Origin: NAK19 sp034434515
Lineage (GTDB): Bacteria > Chloroflexota > Anaerolineae > Anaerolineales > UBA4823
Direction: 5' to 3'
Assembly: GCA_034434515.1 (NCBI GenBank)
Contig: DAOTZA010000043.1
Location: 20,253-84,252, forward strand
DNA: 64,000 nt
Below are positions 1 through 8,519 of the stretch, one piece after another. The first letter of the stretch is position 1, and every line of letters begins with the position of its first letter. The notes beneath the pieces are model-generated. The model did no database searches. It was not told where the DNA came from and saw only the letters and a list, made by a program, of their open reading frames with translations. Both the position numbers and the translations under genes were made by a program.

Positions 1-18
1 CTCCTTCAGGTTTACGCA

Positions 19-1344
19 TTACGAAAGAGTCACGTTGTCTAAGACATCCCGAATTATCCCTAATCCCTCGTCTAGTTGTCCTTTATTGATCATCAACGGT
101 GGAATAACAAAGATCATCGTCCCCATTGCCGACGCCATCGTGTAGGTGAACAAACCGCGCTCCTTCAGGGCTGCTCCGATTTTTTGCATTAGCGGTATCG
201 GTAAGGGCTTTTTGGTCGAGCGATCTTCGACAAGCTCTATGGTTGAGAATAAACCGATATAGCGCACATCCCCTACCATCGAATAACGGGCTTTGATCTG
301 CTCCAATTGCTCTCCGAGATATTTGCCAAGCTCAAAGGCATTTTCAATAAGATGCTCTTCCTGATAAACCTGAATGGTCGCCAAACCGGCTGCGCAGGCG
401 AGTGGATGACCGCTGTACGTCAAACCGCACCAGAGCATTTTATCCTCAAAGAAGTCGGCGATCTTCTGACGCACCACGACAACACCCAGGGGAACATAAC
501 CTGACGTCACCCCTTTAGCGCTGGTGATCATATCGGGAACTACATTCCAGTTATCTACCGCAAACCACTTTCCCGTCCTCCCCCACCCGCTCATGACCTC
601 GTCTGAGATCAATAAAATGTCATACTTGTCACAGATTTCTCGAATCCTCGGCCAGTAATCATCCGGTGGAACGATCAAACCATTTGAGCCAGTGACACCT
701 TCCATGATAATTGCTGCAATCCGATCCGGCCCTTCATAGTGGATAATCTCCTCAACATGCGAAATACATTCGCGATGGCAAGTCTCCCGCGTCCAGCCAA
801 ACGGGCAGCGATAACAATGAGGGTCAAGGAAATGAACGACTCCAGGAATACCCGGTTCAGCAGCCAAACGGCGTGGATCACCAGTCAGGGTGATTGCTCC
901 ATGTGTCGCGCCATGATAGGCACGATAGCGAGAGAGAATTTTCTGGCGGCCGGTGTAATGGCGAGCGATCTTAATCGCATTTTCATTTGCCTCTGCTCCG
1001 CCTAAGCAGAAGAAGGTCTTTTTAAGATCTCCAGGAGTTACTTCGGCTATTTTTTCACCCAAATCGCCGCGCGGTTTTGTGGCAAGACCAGGGTGGGCAA
1101 AACAAAGCGTTTCTGCTTGTTTTTTAATCGCCTCGATAACTTTAGGATGTTGATGGCCGATATTCAGATTCATAAGTTGGGAAGAGAAATCCAAATAGCG
1201 CTTCCCATCCGCATCCCAAAAATACACCCCTTCAGCGCGCACAATCGGAATCGGTTGGACAGTGTTCTGGACTGACCAGGAGAAAAAGGTGTATTCCCGG
1301 TTTTTCGATACAATCGTTTGTGCTTCAGAATATTGAGTGCTCAC
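19..1344 (-). CDS. Class-III PLP aminotransferase
   Basis: A 441-residue fold-type I aminotransferase of class III. It would move an amino group from an omega-amino acid or amine to a keto acid in the cytosol; the substrate is not clear, though the sequence resembles taurine/beta-alanine:pyruvate aminotransferases. PLP residues are visible: Asp248 in LISDEV and the Schiff-base Lys277 in ITSAKG. A four-cysteine patch (Cys177, Cys180, Cys189, Cys193) sits in mid-domain. The start is GTG, five bases after a GGAGG site, which gives the N-terminus MSTQY. It lies 28 bp downstream of another class-III aminotransferase and an Lrp-type regulator on the same strand, so the three probably form an operon. 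The family call is secure; the substrate is not. Confidence 0.88.
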   Translation of the reverse strand: MSTQYSEAQTIVSKNREYTFFSWSVQNTVQPIPIVRAEGVYFWDADGKRYLDFSSQLMNLNIGHQHPKVIEAIKKQAETLCFAHPGLATKPRGDLGEKIAEVTPGDLKKTFFCLGGAEANENAIKIARHYTGRQKILSRYRAYHGATHGAITLTGDPRRLAAEPGIPGVVHFLDPHCYRCPFGWTRETCHRECISHVEEIIHYEGPDRIAAIIMEGVTGSNGLIVPPDDYWPRIREICDKYDILLISDEVMSGWGRTGKWFAVDNWNVVPDMITSAKGVTSGYVPLGVVVVRQKIADFFEDKMLWCGLTYSGHPLACAAGLATIQVYQEEHLIENAFELGKYLGEQLEQIKARYSMVGDVRYIGLFSTIELVEDRSTKKPLPIPLMQKIGAALKERGLFTYTMASAMGTMIFVIPPLMINKGQLDEGLGIIRDVLDNVTLS

Positions 1345-1372
1345 AGTACCTCCGTAAGTGTTTATAACTGAT

Positions 1373-2671
1373 TTAGTGGGTGGTCTTAATGACCGTTTCC
1401 ATCACTTCGAGCGTTCGATCGATAACCTCCTCAGTGTGCGAATAACATAAGAACCAGGGTTCACGGGGGTCATGGTCAGGCATCACGCCCCGCACAATGG
1501 CGGCTTCGACCAAACGAAGATAATAATCTTGATCGCTTTGACTGAAACTTCGTTGATCGGTAACCTGCTCAACGCCAATAGCAAAAGAAAACATTGCCCC
1601 ATATCCGTTTACACTTACCGGAATACCCTGGCTGGCAAAGAGTTCCCTAAGCCCTTGCTTCAAACGCTCCCCGCGCCGTTCAATCTCCTTGAGAACAGGT
1701 TTCGATTTAAGCGCCCTCAGTGTCGCATGAGCTGCTGCTACGCCGCATTTGTTGTTGTTAAAAGTGCCTCCTTGAGCAACACCTCTGCCAATAATCGACA
1801 TAACTTCGCGCTTCCCCCCAAAAGCAGCTAAGGGATACCCGTTTGCGAGCGCTTTGGCATATGTCGCCAGGTCAGGGTCAATTCTATAGAATTCCTGCGC
1901 CCCGCCGTTGGCTATGCGAAAGCCGGTTTTTACTTCGTCCAATATCATCACACAGCCATATTCATTGCAGCGTTGTCGAATGTGATTCAGGAACCCCGGC
2001 AAGGGTTCAATGGCTGCACAATTCCCCATACATGGCTCGACGATTACCCCTGCAATCTGCTCGCCATAACTTCGCATCATCTTATCAAAAACTTCAAAAT
2101 CATTAAACGGCACCGTAATCACCAAATCTCCGATACAGCGAGGAATACCAGAGCTAGCCGGGATTGGAACCGGGCTGTTTCGATTTCCATAGGTTTCTGC
2201 CGGGCTATATGTGGACCAAAGGGTATAATCCTGAAACCCGTGGTACATCCCCTCAAATTTCAAAATTTTCTCTCGACCGGTGTATGCTCGCGCTACGCGG
2301 ATAGCATGCATGGTTGCTTCAGTGCCAGAACAAGCAAAACGCACCATTTCTATCGCCGGGCACATTTCAACCATCATTTCTGCCACTTCGATCTCCAATT
2401 CAATCGTCATGGCAGCCATTGTGCCGCGGCTGATCTCTTCCTTAACGAAGTCATCGACCTCAGGGTAGGAGTGGCCTAAAATGATCGGCCCAAAACCCAG
2501 GCGATAATCAATATACTGATTTCCATCGACATCCCACAAATAACATCCTTGGGCTTTTTGCAGATAAGGGGTAATTGCCTCCCCCCAATAACGAAAGTTT
2601 GAGTTAACCCCTAAAGGCAGGTAACGTTTTGCCCGTTCCTGCAACGCTTTGCTTTTCGGTAAATGGAGCAT
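1373..2671 (-). CDS. Class-III aminotransferase, glutamate-1-semialdehyde aminomutase-like
   Basis: A 432-residue class-III PLP enzyme that resembles glutamate-1-semialdehyde 2,1-aminomutase. The N-terminal segment with GVNSNFRYWG and the core CSGTEATMHAIR are typical of that group. Asp245 (LDEVKTG) and Lys273 (YAKALANG) are the expected PLP contacts. No other tetrapyrrole gene is near, and the neighbours are a second aminotransferase and an Lrp/AsnC regulator. An aminomutase or aminotransferase acting on another amino acid is therefore more likely than a heme enzyme; this is inference. The start is ATG with GGAGGG seven bases upstream. The gap to the regulator gene is about 25 bp. Confidence 0.88.
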   Translation of the reverse strand: MLHLPKSKALQERAKRYLPLGVNSNFRYWGEAITPYLQKAQGCYLWDVDGNQYIDYRLGFGPIILGHSYPEVDDFVKEEISRGTMAAMTIELEIEVAEMMVEMCPAIEMVRFACSGTEATMHAIRVARAYTGREKILKFEGMYHGFQDYTLWSTYSPAETYGNRNSPVPIPASSGIPRCIGDLVITVPFNDFEVFDKMMRSYGEQIAGVIVEPCMGNCAAIEPLPGFLNHIRQRCNEYGCVMILDEVKTGFRIANGGAQEFYRIDPDLATYAKALANGYPLAAFGGKREVMSIIGRGVAQGGTFNNNKCGVAAAHATLRALKSKPVLKEIERRGERLKQGLRELFASQGIPVSVNGYGAMFSFAIGVEQVTDQRSFSQSDQDYYLRLVEAAIVRGVMPDHDPREPWFLCYSHTEEVIDRTLEVMETVIKTTH

Positions 2672-2696
2672 AGGATTCCCTCCAAGGTAAAATATT

Positions 2697-3182
2697 TTAG
2701 GTTATTGATTCGCTCTTTTCACAGACCTCTAAAGGGATTGACCACTGATAAACATCTTTCAATACGGATGGAACAATTGAAGTAACCGTCTTTCGAACAC
2801 CGGGTGTCTTACCAATGACTTGGGTGACAAAACGATAAACCTCCTCATTACTTCGCGCAATCAATTGCACGCTGACATCTGTTTCCCCAATCGCATAAGC
2901 CACATAACTCACGCAACTGTATTCTGTCATCTTGTGGGCAACTTCTTCAATGCAGTCCGACTCCACCTCCAGCATCACATCCGCAACAACTCCGTATCCC
3001 AGGCTCTTTGGATTGACAACCGCCCTGATTCGGATAATATCTCTTTCGATTAATTTTTCCAAGCGATAACGAGCAGATCGCTCGGAAATACCCAGCCTGC
3101 GAGCAATCTCACTACAGGTTAATCGCCCATCCTCAATTAACAAATCAACAATTTTTTTATCAGTAATGTCGATTTTATACAT
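2697..3182 (-). CDS. Lrp/AsnC family transcriptional regulator
   Basis: A winged-helix regulator of about 161 residues. An N-terminal helix-turn-helix (LTCSEIARRLGISERSARYR) is followed by an AsnC/RAM ligand-binding domain, the usual Lrp length and order. Family members bind an amino acid and switch oligomeric state on DNA. I choose the ATG at 3182 (protein MYKID). A TTG at 3249-3251 would add 23 residues that do not look like the family and would place the coding region over two matching palindromes that look like operators. It is the first gene of a putative operon with two aminotransferases, so it most likely controls amino acid use and its own expression. The ligand is unknown. Confidence 0.9.
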   Translation of the reverse strand: MYKIDITDKKIVDLLIEDGRLTCSEIARRLGISERSARYRLEKLIERDIIRIRAVVNPKSLGYGVVADVMLEVESDCIEEVAHKMTEYSCVSYVAYAIGETDVSVQLIARSNEEVYRFVTQVIGKTPGVRKTVTSIVPSVLKDVYQWSIPLEVCEKSESIT

Positions 3183-3207
3183 GAATTTGGAAAATATTGT
3201 AGGTTTA

Positions 3208-3257
3208 TGACAAATATCATAATGCTTAAAACACAAAATTTCAAGTGACAAATGTCA
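3208..3257. promoter_or_regulatory. Paired imperfect palindromes, probable Lrp operator
   Basis: Two near-identical sites, TGACAAATATCA (3208-3219) and TGACAAATGTCA (3246-3257), lie 38 bp apart centre to centre, just upstream of the Lrp-type gene. Each is an inverted repeat with TGACA/TGTCA-type arms. The spacing is close to 3.6 helical turns. The arrangement fits an autoregulated Lrp/AsnC promoter; binding itself is inferred. Confidence 0.55.
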
Positions 3258-3333
3258 TATCCGCCGAAAATTGATGGATTTTAGTCGAAAACAGGTTCTC
3301 CCTATTTCACATCCTCATCAAAGCCTTTTATGG

Positions 3334-3348
3334 TAAAATCAATGCAAA
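3334..3348 (+). promoter_or_regulatory. Extended -10 promoter placing +1 at the start codon
   Basis: TGGTAAAAT (TGn plus -10 hexamer TAAAAT at 3334-3339) lies eight bases before the ATG at 3348. There is no Shine-Dalgarno sequence, so a leaderless transcript is likely. No good -35 was seen. Confidence 0.4.
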
Positions 3349-3794
3349 TGGAAGAAGGACAAGAAGGCACCCACCAAACTGCACGATTTCCAAGCGCTGA
3401 CGCGGAAACAACAAATCAGCGCAAGGTCATTATCCTATCGAGCATCATTGGCATCCTCGTGCTAGCTGTGCTCATCTTTTCAACGTATTGGATGCTCACC
3501 AATGCAGACAAAACTTCGACTATTCGAGATATTTTCATCATCTTTTTAGGGTTTGAATTTCTGCTGATTGGAGTTGCCCTAATCATCCTTATCCTTCAGC
3601 TTGCTCGATTAATCAATTTACTTCAAAATGAAGTTAAACCCATTCTGGATTCAACCAATGAAACGGTGAACACCCTTCGGGGAACCACAGCCTTTCTCAG
3701 TGATAATTTAGTTGAACCGGTCATGAAACTCAATGAGGTTATTGCTGGTTTTCAACGTCTCTTACAAATATCAGGTCTAACGAAAAAGAAATAA
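3348..3794 (+). CDS. Small two-helix membrane protein of unknown function
   Basis: I do not recognise a named family. The product is about 149 residues with a charged, polar N-terminus of about 28 residues. Two strongly hydrophobic segments follow (VIILSSIIGILVLAVLIFS and IFIIFLGFEFLLIGVALIIL). The C-terminal part is amphipathic and resembles the DUF948-type proteins that often sit beside YtxH genes (LARLINLLQNEVKPILDSTN). In-frame ATGs occur at 3330, 3342 and 3348. I prefer 3348 because the upstream ATGs overlap a -10 element. The next gene, 21 bp downstream, is YtxH-like, which suggests a shared cell-envelope or stress role (inference). Confidence 0.7.
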   Translation: MEEGQEGTHQTARFPSADAETTNQRKVIILSSIIGILVLAVLIFSTYWMLTNADKTSTIRDIFIIFLGFEFLLIGVALIILILQLARLINLLQNEVKPILDSTNETVNTLRGTTAFLSDNLVEPVMKLNEVIAGFQRLLQISGLTKKK

Positions 3795-3815
3795 AATTCC
3801 AAAGGAGTGTGTAAT

Positions 3816-4235
3816 ATGTCCGATCGAGATAGCGATTTCAGTGCATTTCTAGCTGGATTTATTTTCGGCGGTTTAATTGGCGCAGCCATAGCTCTCTTGT
3901 ATGCTCCTCAATCTGGCGAAGAAACCCGCACCATTATTCGCGAAAAGAGTATAGAGCTCAAAGACAAAGCTGTCGAAACGGCTGAAGAAGCTCGCGCTCG
4001 AGCTGAAAAAGCCTTGGAAGAAGCCCACGCTAAAGCAGAAAAAGCGCTCGCTGAGACTCGCCAACGTGCCGAAGAGCTTGCCAAACTTACTAAAGAGCAA
4101 GCCATTGAGCTACAACAGCGCGGCCAGGAACTCTTTGAAGAACAGAAAACCAAATTAGAACAGGTTATCGAGTCGGGTAAAAAAGCTGTCAAAAAAGAGC
4201 CCCCGGAAGGCGAAGCGCCAGCTTCTTCGTCTTGA
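3816..4235 (+). CDS. YtxH domain-containing protein
   Basis: About 139 residues. The N-terminal hydrophobic segment FLAGFIFGGLIGAAIALLYAP followed by QSGEETR is the YtxH signature. The rest is a long Ala/Glu/Lys-rich helix with heptad-like AEKALEEA repeats, predicted as coiled coil, and the protein ends in a Ser-rich tail. YtxH proteins are small membrane-anchored stress-associated proteins without a known biochemical activity. The ATG at 3816 has AAAGGAG eight bases upstream; a GTG at 3807 inside that ribosome site is unlikely. It is probably cotranscribed with the preceding membrane protein gene. Confidence 0.85.
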   Translation: MSDRDSDFSAFLAGFIFGGLIGAAIALLYAPQSGEETRTIIREKSIELKDKAVETAEEARARAEKALEEAHAKAEKALAETRQRAEELAKLTKEQAIELQQRGQELFEEQKTKLEQVIESGKKAVKKEPPEGEAPASSS

Positions 4236-4268
4236 TATGCCAATCTCAAACCCAATACTGAGCCAATT

Positions 4269-4289
4269 AGGACGGCAAGTTGCCGTCCT
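4269..4289 (+). terminator. Hairpin downstream of the YtxH gene
   Basis: An 8-bp perfect stem, AGGACGGC / GCCGTCCT, with a five-base loop lies between convergent genes. The trailing sequence (GATTTCAG) has only a short T run, so termination is plausible but weak. Confidence 0.4.
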
Positions 4290-4346
4290 GATTTCAGTTA
4301 ATCGTACAAAACTCATTCAATATAGATACGACTGGCGCGCTGTCTA

Positions 4347-5906
4347 CTATCTTCCCAAATCCCGAAATACATCCACCATTGACTCAAGTAAATCTGTGGC
4401 TAAAACACAGCGAGTTGTTCCCAACTTTTCCGCTGCTCGCAATCCTGCCTGAGCATGGAGCCACACGCCAGCAACGGCAGCCTCAAAGCCATTCATGCCC
4501 TGCGCTCTCAGCCCACCAATTAGACCGGCTAACACATCTCCACTCCCGGCGCGAGCCAGTGCTGAGGTAGCAACCGGATTAATCGCGGTGCGACCATCAG
4601 GATCGGCAATTACCGTGAAAGCACCTTTCAAGACAACAATTTGCCCCCATTGATTGGCAAATTTTTCCGCAACTTGAACGCGATCCGATTGAATATCAGC
4701 AACACGTAGACCAGTCAAGACGCTCATTTCGCCTGGATGTGGGGTTAATACGGTTTGAGGCGGGATTTTTTGATACCAACGTTCGTATCTGGTAAGCAAT
4801 TTTAAGCCATCAGCATCGACTACGAGCGGTGGAATTCTGTCGCGACCAAAATCTAGTATTCTTTTAACTAATCCAGACGTGCTCTCATGGTAACCAAAGC
4901 CAGGTCCCAAAACGAGGGCATCAATTGAATTCAGGCGTCCTGACAAAATTTGATCTCCTGCTGCCGAGAGATAACCCTGTTGCTCTGGCAGGATCAACCA
5001 GGTGGCTTCGGGGATTTGACCGGCTAGAGCTTGATAGACTGACCGCACAACTCCCAAAGTTACCAATCCACAACCGCCCAAATAGGCTGCTTTCGCAGCC
5101 AAGTAGGCTGCACCGGTAAAGTCTTCACTTCCGGCTAAGATCAACGTCGTCCCAAACGTGCCTTTGTGAGAATTATCAGACCGCATGGGTAGCATCTCAC
5201 GCACCCACTCAGCATCAATAACCCTCCGCCGAATATCGCTCCAGGTTGGAAATCTATCCGATAAACCAATATCCGCAACCAAAATCCGTCCACAGAATGC
5301 ATAAGCGGGAAATTTTAATAGTCCAGCTTTGACCGCTGCCATTGTAACGGTGATTTCTGCTGGAATTACTTCTTCAGCCACTTCACCGCTATCACAATCC
5401 ACTCCGGATGGACAATCAACGGCGATAACATGGACAGGCGTATGCTTGACAAACTCTTTGACAATCCTCAATACCCTACCTATTGATTCTTTCAATGGCA
5501 ACTCAAAGCCGGTCCCCAACACACCATCCAATAGGACTTCACTTTGCTGCAAAACAATCTGTAACTGTTGAAAATCCTTATCCTCCTGGATGGAGATCAA
5601 AATTCCATTTCGACTCAATAACCTTTGAACGAGTGGATCATCCACCGACCTTTCCTTTACCAGATAAGCAATCACTTTCCAGCCTTGTTCGGCCAGATAA
5701 GTCAAAGCGACCAAAGTATCCCCGCCATTATTTCCAGAGCCTACTAAGCCCATTGCAGTCCGATTAGTCCGACTGCGAAGTTCTTGATCAATGATGCGTC
5801 CCAAATTTGTCCCTGCATTTTCCATCATTTGGGCATAGGTTAGCCCCAACCGATCAGCCTCTTGCTCAACAGCGCGCATCTCAGAGACACTCACATACTT
5901 CATCAT
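4347..5906 (-). CDS. nnr: Bifunctional NAD(P)HX epimerase / ADP-dependent NAD(P)HX dehydratase
   Basis: A 519-residue fusion that repairs hydrated NADH and NADPH. The N-terminal YjeF_N epimerase domain (about 1-215) has GSGNNGGDTLVA. The C-terminal ribokinase-like dehydratase domain (about 230-510) has LVLGPGFG, TPHPGEMSVL and ARAGSGDVLAGL, the substrate and nucleotide loops of the family. Length and order match the usual bacterial fusion. It starts at ATGATG; the first ATG overlaps the stop of the upstream aldehyde oxidoreductase gene (ATGA), with a GGAGG site about 12 bases upstream, so the two genes look translationally coupled. Confidence 0.95.
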   Translation of the reverse strand: MMKYVSVSEMRAVEQEADRLGLTYAQMMENAGTNLGRIIDQELRSRTNRTAMGLVGSGNNGGDTLVALTYLAEQGWKVIAYLVKERSVDDPLVQRLLSRNGILISIQEDKDFQQLQIVLQQSEVLLDGVLGTGFELPLKESIGRVLRIVKEFVKHTPVHVIAVDCPSGVDCDSGEVAEEVIPAEITVTMAAVKAGLLKFPAYAFCGRILVADIGLSDRFPTWSDIRRRVIDAEWVREMLPMRSDNSHKGTFGTTLILAGSEDFTGAAYLAAKAAYLGGCGLVTLGVVRSVYQALAGQIPEATWLILPEQQGYLSAAGDQILSGRLNSIDALVLGPGFGYHESTSGLVKRILDFGRDRIPPLVVDADGLKLLTRYERWYQKIPPQTVLTPHPGEMSVLTGLRVADIQSDRVQVAEKFANQWGQIVVLKGAFTVIADPDGRTAINPVATSALARAGSGDVLAGLIGGLRAQGMNGFEAAVAGVWLHAQAGLRAAEKLGTTRCVLATDLLESMVDVFRDLGR

Positions 5907-7747
5907 AGCTTGCTTGCCTCCGTCTTATCCCAAAGATCAGGAAGAAGCCACTCTAAGTCAAGTTGACGTAACTTTTTAGGCAACGGTTTACCTGACCGTA
6001 TATCCCACTCTCTGGCGCGATAATACGCCTCACGCATTTCATCGAAAGGCACAATAAAACTTTTAAGTTCACCCTGACCATCTTCATAAGGTTGTCGAAA
6101 GGCTTTGGGTAATCTCTCGGAAGCAGGGTCAAGGCAAAGACGGAGATTAATGGCCCGCTTCAAATTCCAACCTCTCTCCCCAATTCGCATTAAATCTGGC
6201 AGATCGAGCTCGTAACCAGCGGCGGCGTTGATCAACGCTACAATATCCTGCGGCGGTACATTGGCAAAGATACACATTACTAGGCTGTTAAATACCGTGC
6301 GCCAGTCCTGATGCAGACAAACATTTCTGGCTTTCTCCGCCCCACCAAGCCGAGGATGGGTCTCTAATCCAATGCTCGCCTCCACTTGTCCGATTTCAAC
6401 AAAAAAGTAATCAGATTGATTATGACTAGCGCCAATTGGAGATGTGGCATAGACCAGAGCCATCCCTGAAGCCCCTCTGGGATCATGATAGGCAACTTCT
6501 AACCCATTGACCTGCACCGCCTCATCGGGGACTTGAAAAACCTCAGCCAAGCGCTTACTACCAAGAGCCAATAATTCTCCGAACCCCTCTCGAGGCGGGA
6601 TTTTTGCGATCAACTGCATGACAATATCACTATCTCCCCACCTTAGCTCTAAACCATCCGTATCCGTGGTTTTAATGATCCCTTGTTCATATAAATTAAA
6701 TGCCAGGCCTATGGTGTTGCTGGTGCTGATTGTGTCCAATCCTAATCGATCGCAGATTTCACCCAGTTCAGTGATGGCAATCGGATCTGAGATCAGCAAA
6801 TTTGGCCCAAAGCCAACAATCGTCTCATATTCTGGCCCTTTCTTTTTGGGTAAGCTATCGTACTGGACCACCCGGCCACAGGCAATCACACAGGCATGAC
6901 AGGCACTTACCCCCTTGAGCAGATTTTCGGCAAAATACGATCCGGAGATATTCGGCACACCTTCAAAGACACTTTGGTGAAAATATCGTTTCGGCATCAA
7001 ACCCAAATAATCGAAGTATTCGGCTGCGCCTGCTGTGCCAAGTTCCCGCAATACCAGAGATTGGTTATCGATGCGCAACCCCCGATTCGCCTCAGCCCGG
7101 AAGGGATCATAGACTTCTGGGATAGAAACAGGAATGGTTTTTGTACCCCGCACGGCAATGGCTTTCAGATTCTTAGCCCCCATAACTGCCCCTAACCCGG
7201 TTCTGCCAGCAACCCGACCGTGATCGGTTAAGATCAAGGAATAGGGGATACCTGCTTCACCTGCAGGTCCAATAACAGCTACCCGGAAACCCTTTTCCCC
7301 AATTTCCAGTAAAACCCCCTGTTGCGTTGTATAAGTATCCGCCCCCCATAACTTGCGTGCATCGAATATCTTCACTTTCCCATCATCAATAACCAAAAAC
7401 TGAGGGAAAGGCGCCTTACCCCGAATCATGAGCCCATCAAACCCTGCTTTCCGCAATTCCGTTCCCCAAAATCCTCCACAGTTTGACTCTGCCCAAAGTT
7501 GCGTTGCCGGCGATTTTCCACAGACGACAAACCTACCAACTGCCGGCCCCGCAGTTCCACTAAGAGGCCCAACCATGAACAACAAGGGAGCTTCTGGTGA
7601 CAAGGGATCTAAATCACGCCTTAACTCCTCATATAAAATGCGGGCACCTAAAGAGGCGCCTCCCAGATATTGAAATTGCCATTGGACAGGAATTTCGAAT
7701 GAGCCACATTCCCCAGTTGTAAGGTTGACTTCTAAGAGCGGTTGCAT
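5903..7747 (-). CDS. Aldehyde:ferredoxin oxidoreductase (tungsten/pterin family)
   Basis: A 614-residue AOR-family enzyme that oxidises aldehydes to acids with ferredoxin as acceptor, using a tungsten or molybdenum bis-pterin centre and one [4Fe-4S] cluster. The N-terminal AOR domain contains YLGGASLGARIL and the pterin-loop stretch SNCGGFWGTEL. Cluster ligands are visible as CHACVIAC (around residue 285) with a distal Cys in VMCIFAN. The start ATG at 7747 has AAAGGA upstream. Its 3' end overlaps nnr by four bases. moaC and moaDE at the far end of the window could supply pterin. Which aldehyde it uses (amino-acid-derived, benzaldehyde or other) cannot be told. Confidence 0.9.
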   Translation of the reverse strand: MQPLLEVNLTTGECGSFEIPVQWQFQYLGGASLGARILYEELRRDLDPLSPEAPLLFMVGPLSGTAGPAVGRFVVCGKSPATQLWAESNCGGFWGTELRKAGFDGLMIRGKAPFPQFLVIDDGKVKIFDARKLWGADTYTTQQGVLLEIGEKGFRVAVIGPAGEAGIPYSLILTDHGRVAGRTGLGAVMGAKNLKAIAVRGTKTIPVSIPEVYDPFRAEANRGLRIDNQSLVLRELGTAGAAEYFDYLGLMPKRYFHQSVFEGVPNISGSYFAENLLKGVSACHACVIACGRVVQYDSLPKKKGPEYETIVGFGPNLLISDPIAITELGEICDRLGLDTISTSNTIGLAFNLYEQGIIKTTDTDGLELRWGDSDIVMQLIAKIPPREGFGELLALGSKRLAEVFQVPDEAVQVNGLEVAYHDPRGASGMALVYATSPIGASHNQSDYFFVEIGQVEASIGLETHPRLGGAEKARNVCLHQDWRTVFNSLVMCIFANVPPQDIVALINAAAGYELDLPDLMRIGERGWNLKRAINLRLCLDPASERLPKAFRQPYEDGQGELKSFIVPFDEMREAYYRAREWDIRSGKPLPKKLRQLDLEWLLPDLWDKTEASKL

Positions 7748-7988
7748 GGTGAAATCCTTTGCATTGATTGAAAGTTTGACGACCTAACAAAATTGTACGG
7801 TAGAAAAAAAGCATTTTTTAGTAAGATTATTATACCGTTTACGTTGGTTTGCCAATCGCCAATTTGTCTCATCTGGCATGTTTCTAGCAACGAGGAAAAG
7901 CAATGACAGCTCGGATTATAGCAAAGAGTCATTTCACAGCATTCTTGACACCCCTTCCAAGAATGACTATAATATTTGCAACTTGTAA

Positions 7989-8060
7989 GCGGGTGTCGCC
8001 AAGCGGTAAGGCAGCAGCTTCCCAAGCTGCCATTCGTGGGTTCGAATCCCATCACCCGCT
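7989..8060 (+). tRNA. tRNA-Gly (anticodon CCC)
   Basis: A complete cloverleaf can be drawn by hand. Acceptor GCGGGTG pairs with CACCCGC, and the D stem is GCC/GGC. The anticodon stem GCAGC/GCTGC has loop TTCCCAA (anticodon CCC), and the T arm GTGGG/CCCAT has loop TTCGAAT. Discriminator T, with no encoded CCA. A T-rich run (CTTTTTATTTT) follows immediately and probably terminates the transcript. Confidence 0.96.
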
Positions 8061-8127
8061 CTTTTTATTTTAGATTAAGGAGAAATTTACAGGATTTTTA
8101 TGACATTTAATGTAAAGTAAGACTGAT

Positions 8128-8517
8128 ATGGAAACGCTACAGAACCCTCTTATCCTTTATGTAGAAGATAATCTCGATAACCGCATTCTGGTTAGACGCA
8201 TTTTGGAGGCAGAAGGCTTTCAGGTTGAAGAAGCATCCTCTGGACCTGAAGCTTTCGAAAAACTAAAAACAATAACACCAGACCTGATCCTGATGGATAT
8301 CAACTTACCTGAAATCGATGGCTACACATTAACTTCCACTCTAAAATCGCAATTCTCTACAAGCATCCCCATCGTTGCCTTGACCGCCAATGTTATGAAA
8401 GGCGATCGGGAAAAGACCTTACAAGCTGGCTGTGACGGGTATATACAAAAACCGATTGATGTTGATGCCCTTCCCAGTCAGGTGCGCTCCTTCTTAAGCT
8501 CTAAAACAAAAGGATAA
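8128..8517 (+). CDS. Single-domain CheY-like response regulator
   Basis: A 129-residue receiver domain with no output domain. The acidic pocket is VEDN, the phospho-acceptor is Asp57 in LILMDINLP, the switch Thr is in VALTAN and the conserved Lys is in QKPID. It would take phosphate from a histidine kinase and act by protein contact. It opens a run of signalling genes on the same strand: a second receiver starts two bases after its stop, and a hybrid kinase follows further on. There is no Shine-Dalgarno; TAAAGT lies nine bases before the ATG, so the transcript may be leaderless. Confidence 0.92.
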   Translation: METLQNPLILYVEDNLDNRILVRRILEAEGFQVEEASSGPEAFEKLKTITPDLILMDINLPEIDGYTLTSTLKSQFSTSIPIVALTANVMKGDREKTLQAGCDGYIQKPIDVDALPSQVRSFLSSKTKG

Positions 8518-8519
8518 AT

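Noticed and set aside
3183..3251. TTG start at 3249-3251 for the Lrp-type gene
   Set aside because: It adds an atypical Cys/His-rich leader and places the coding region over the twin palindromes; the ATG at 3182 gives a normal family N-terminus.
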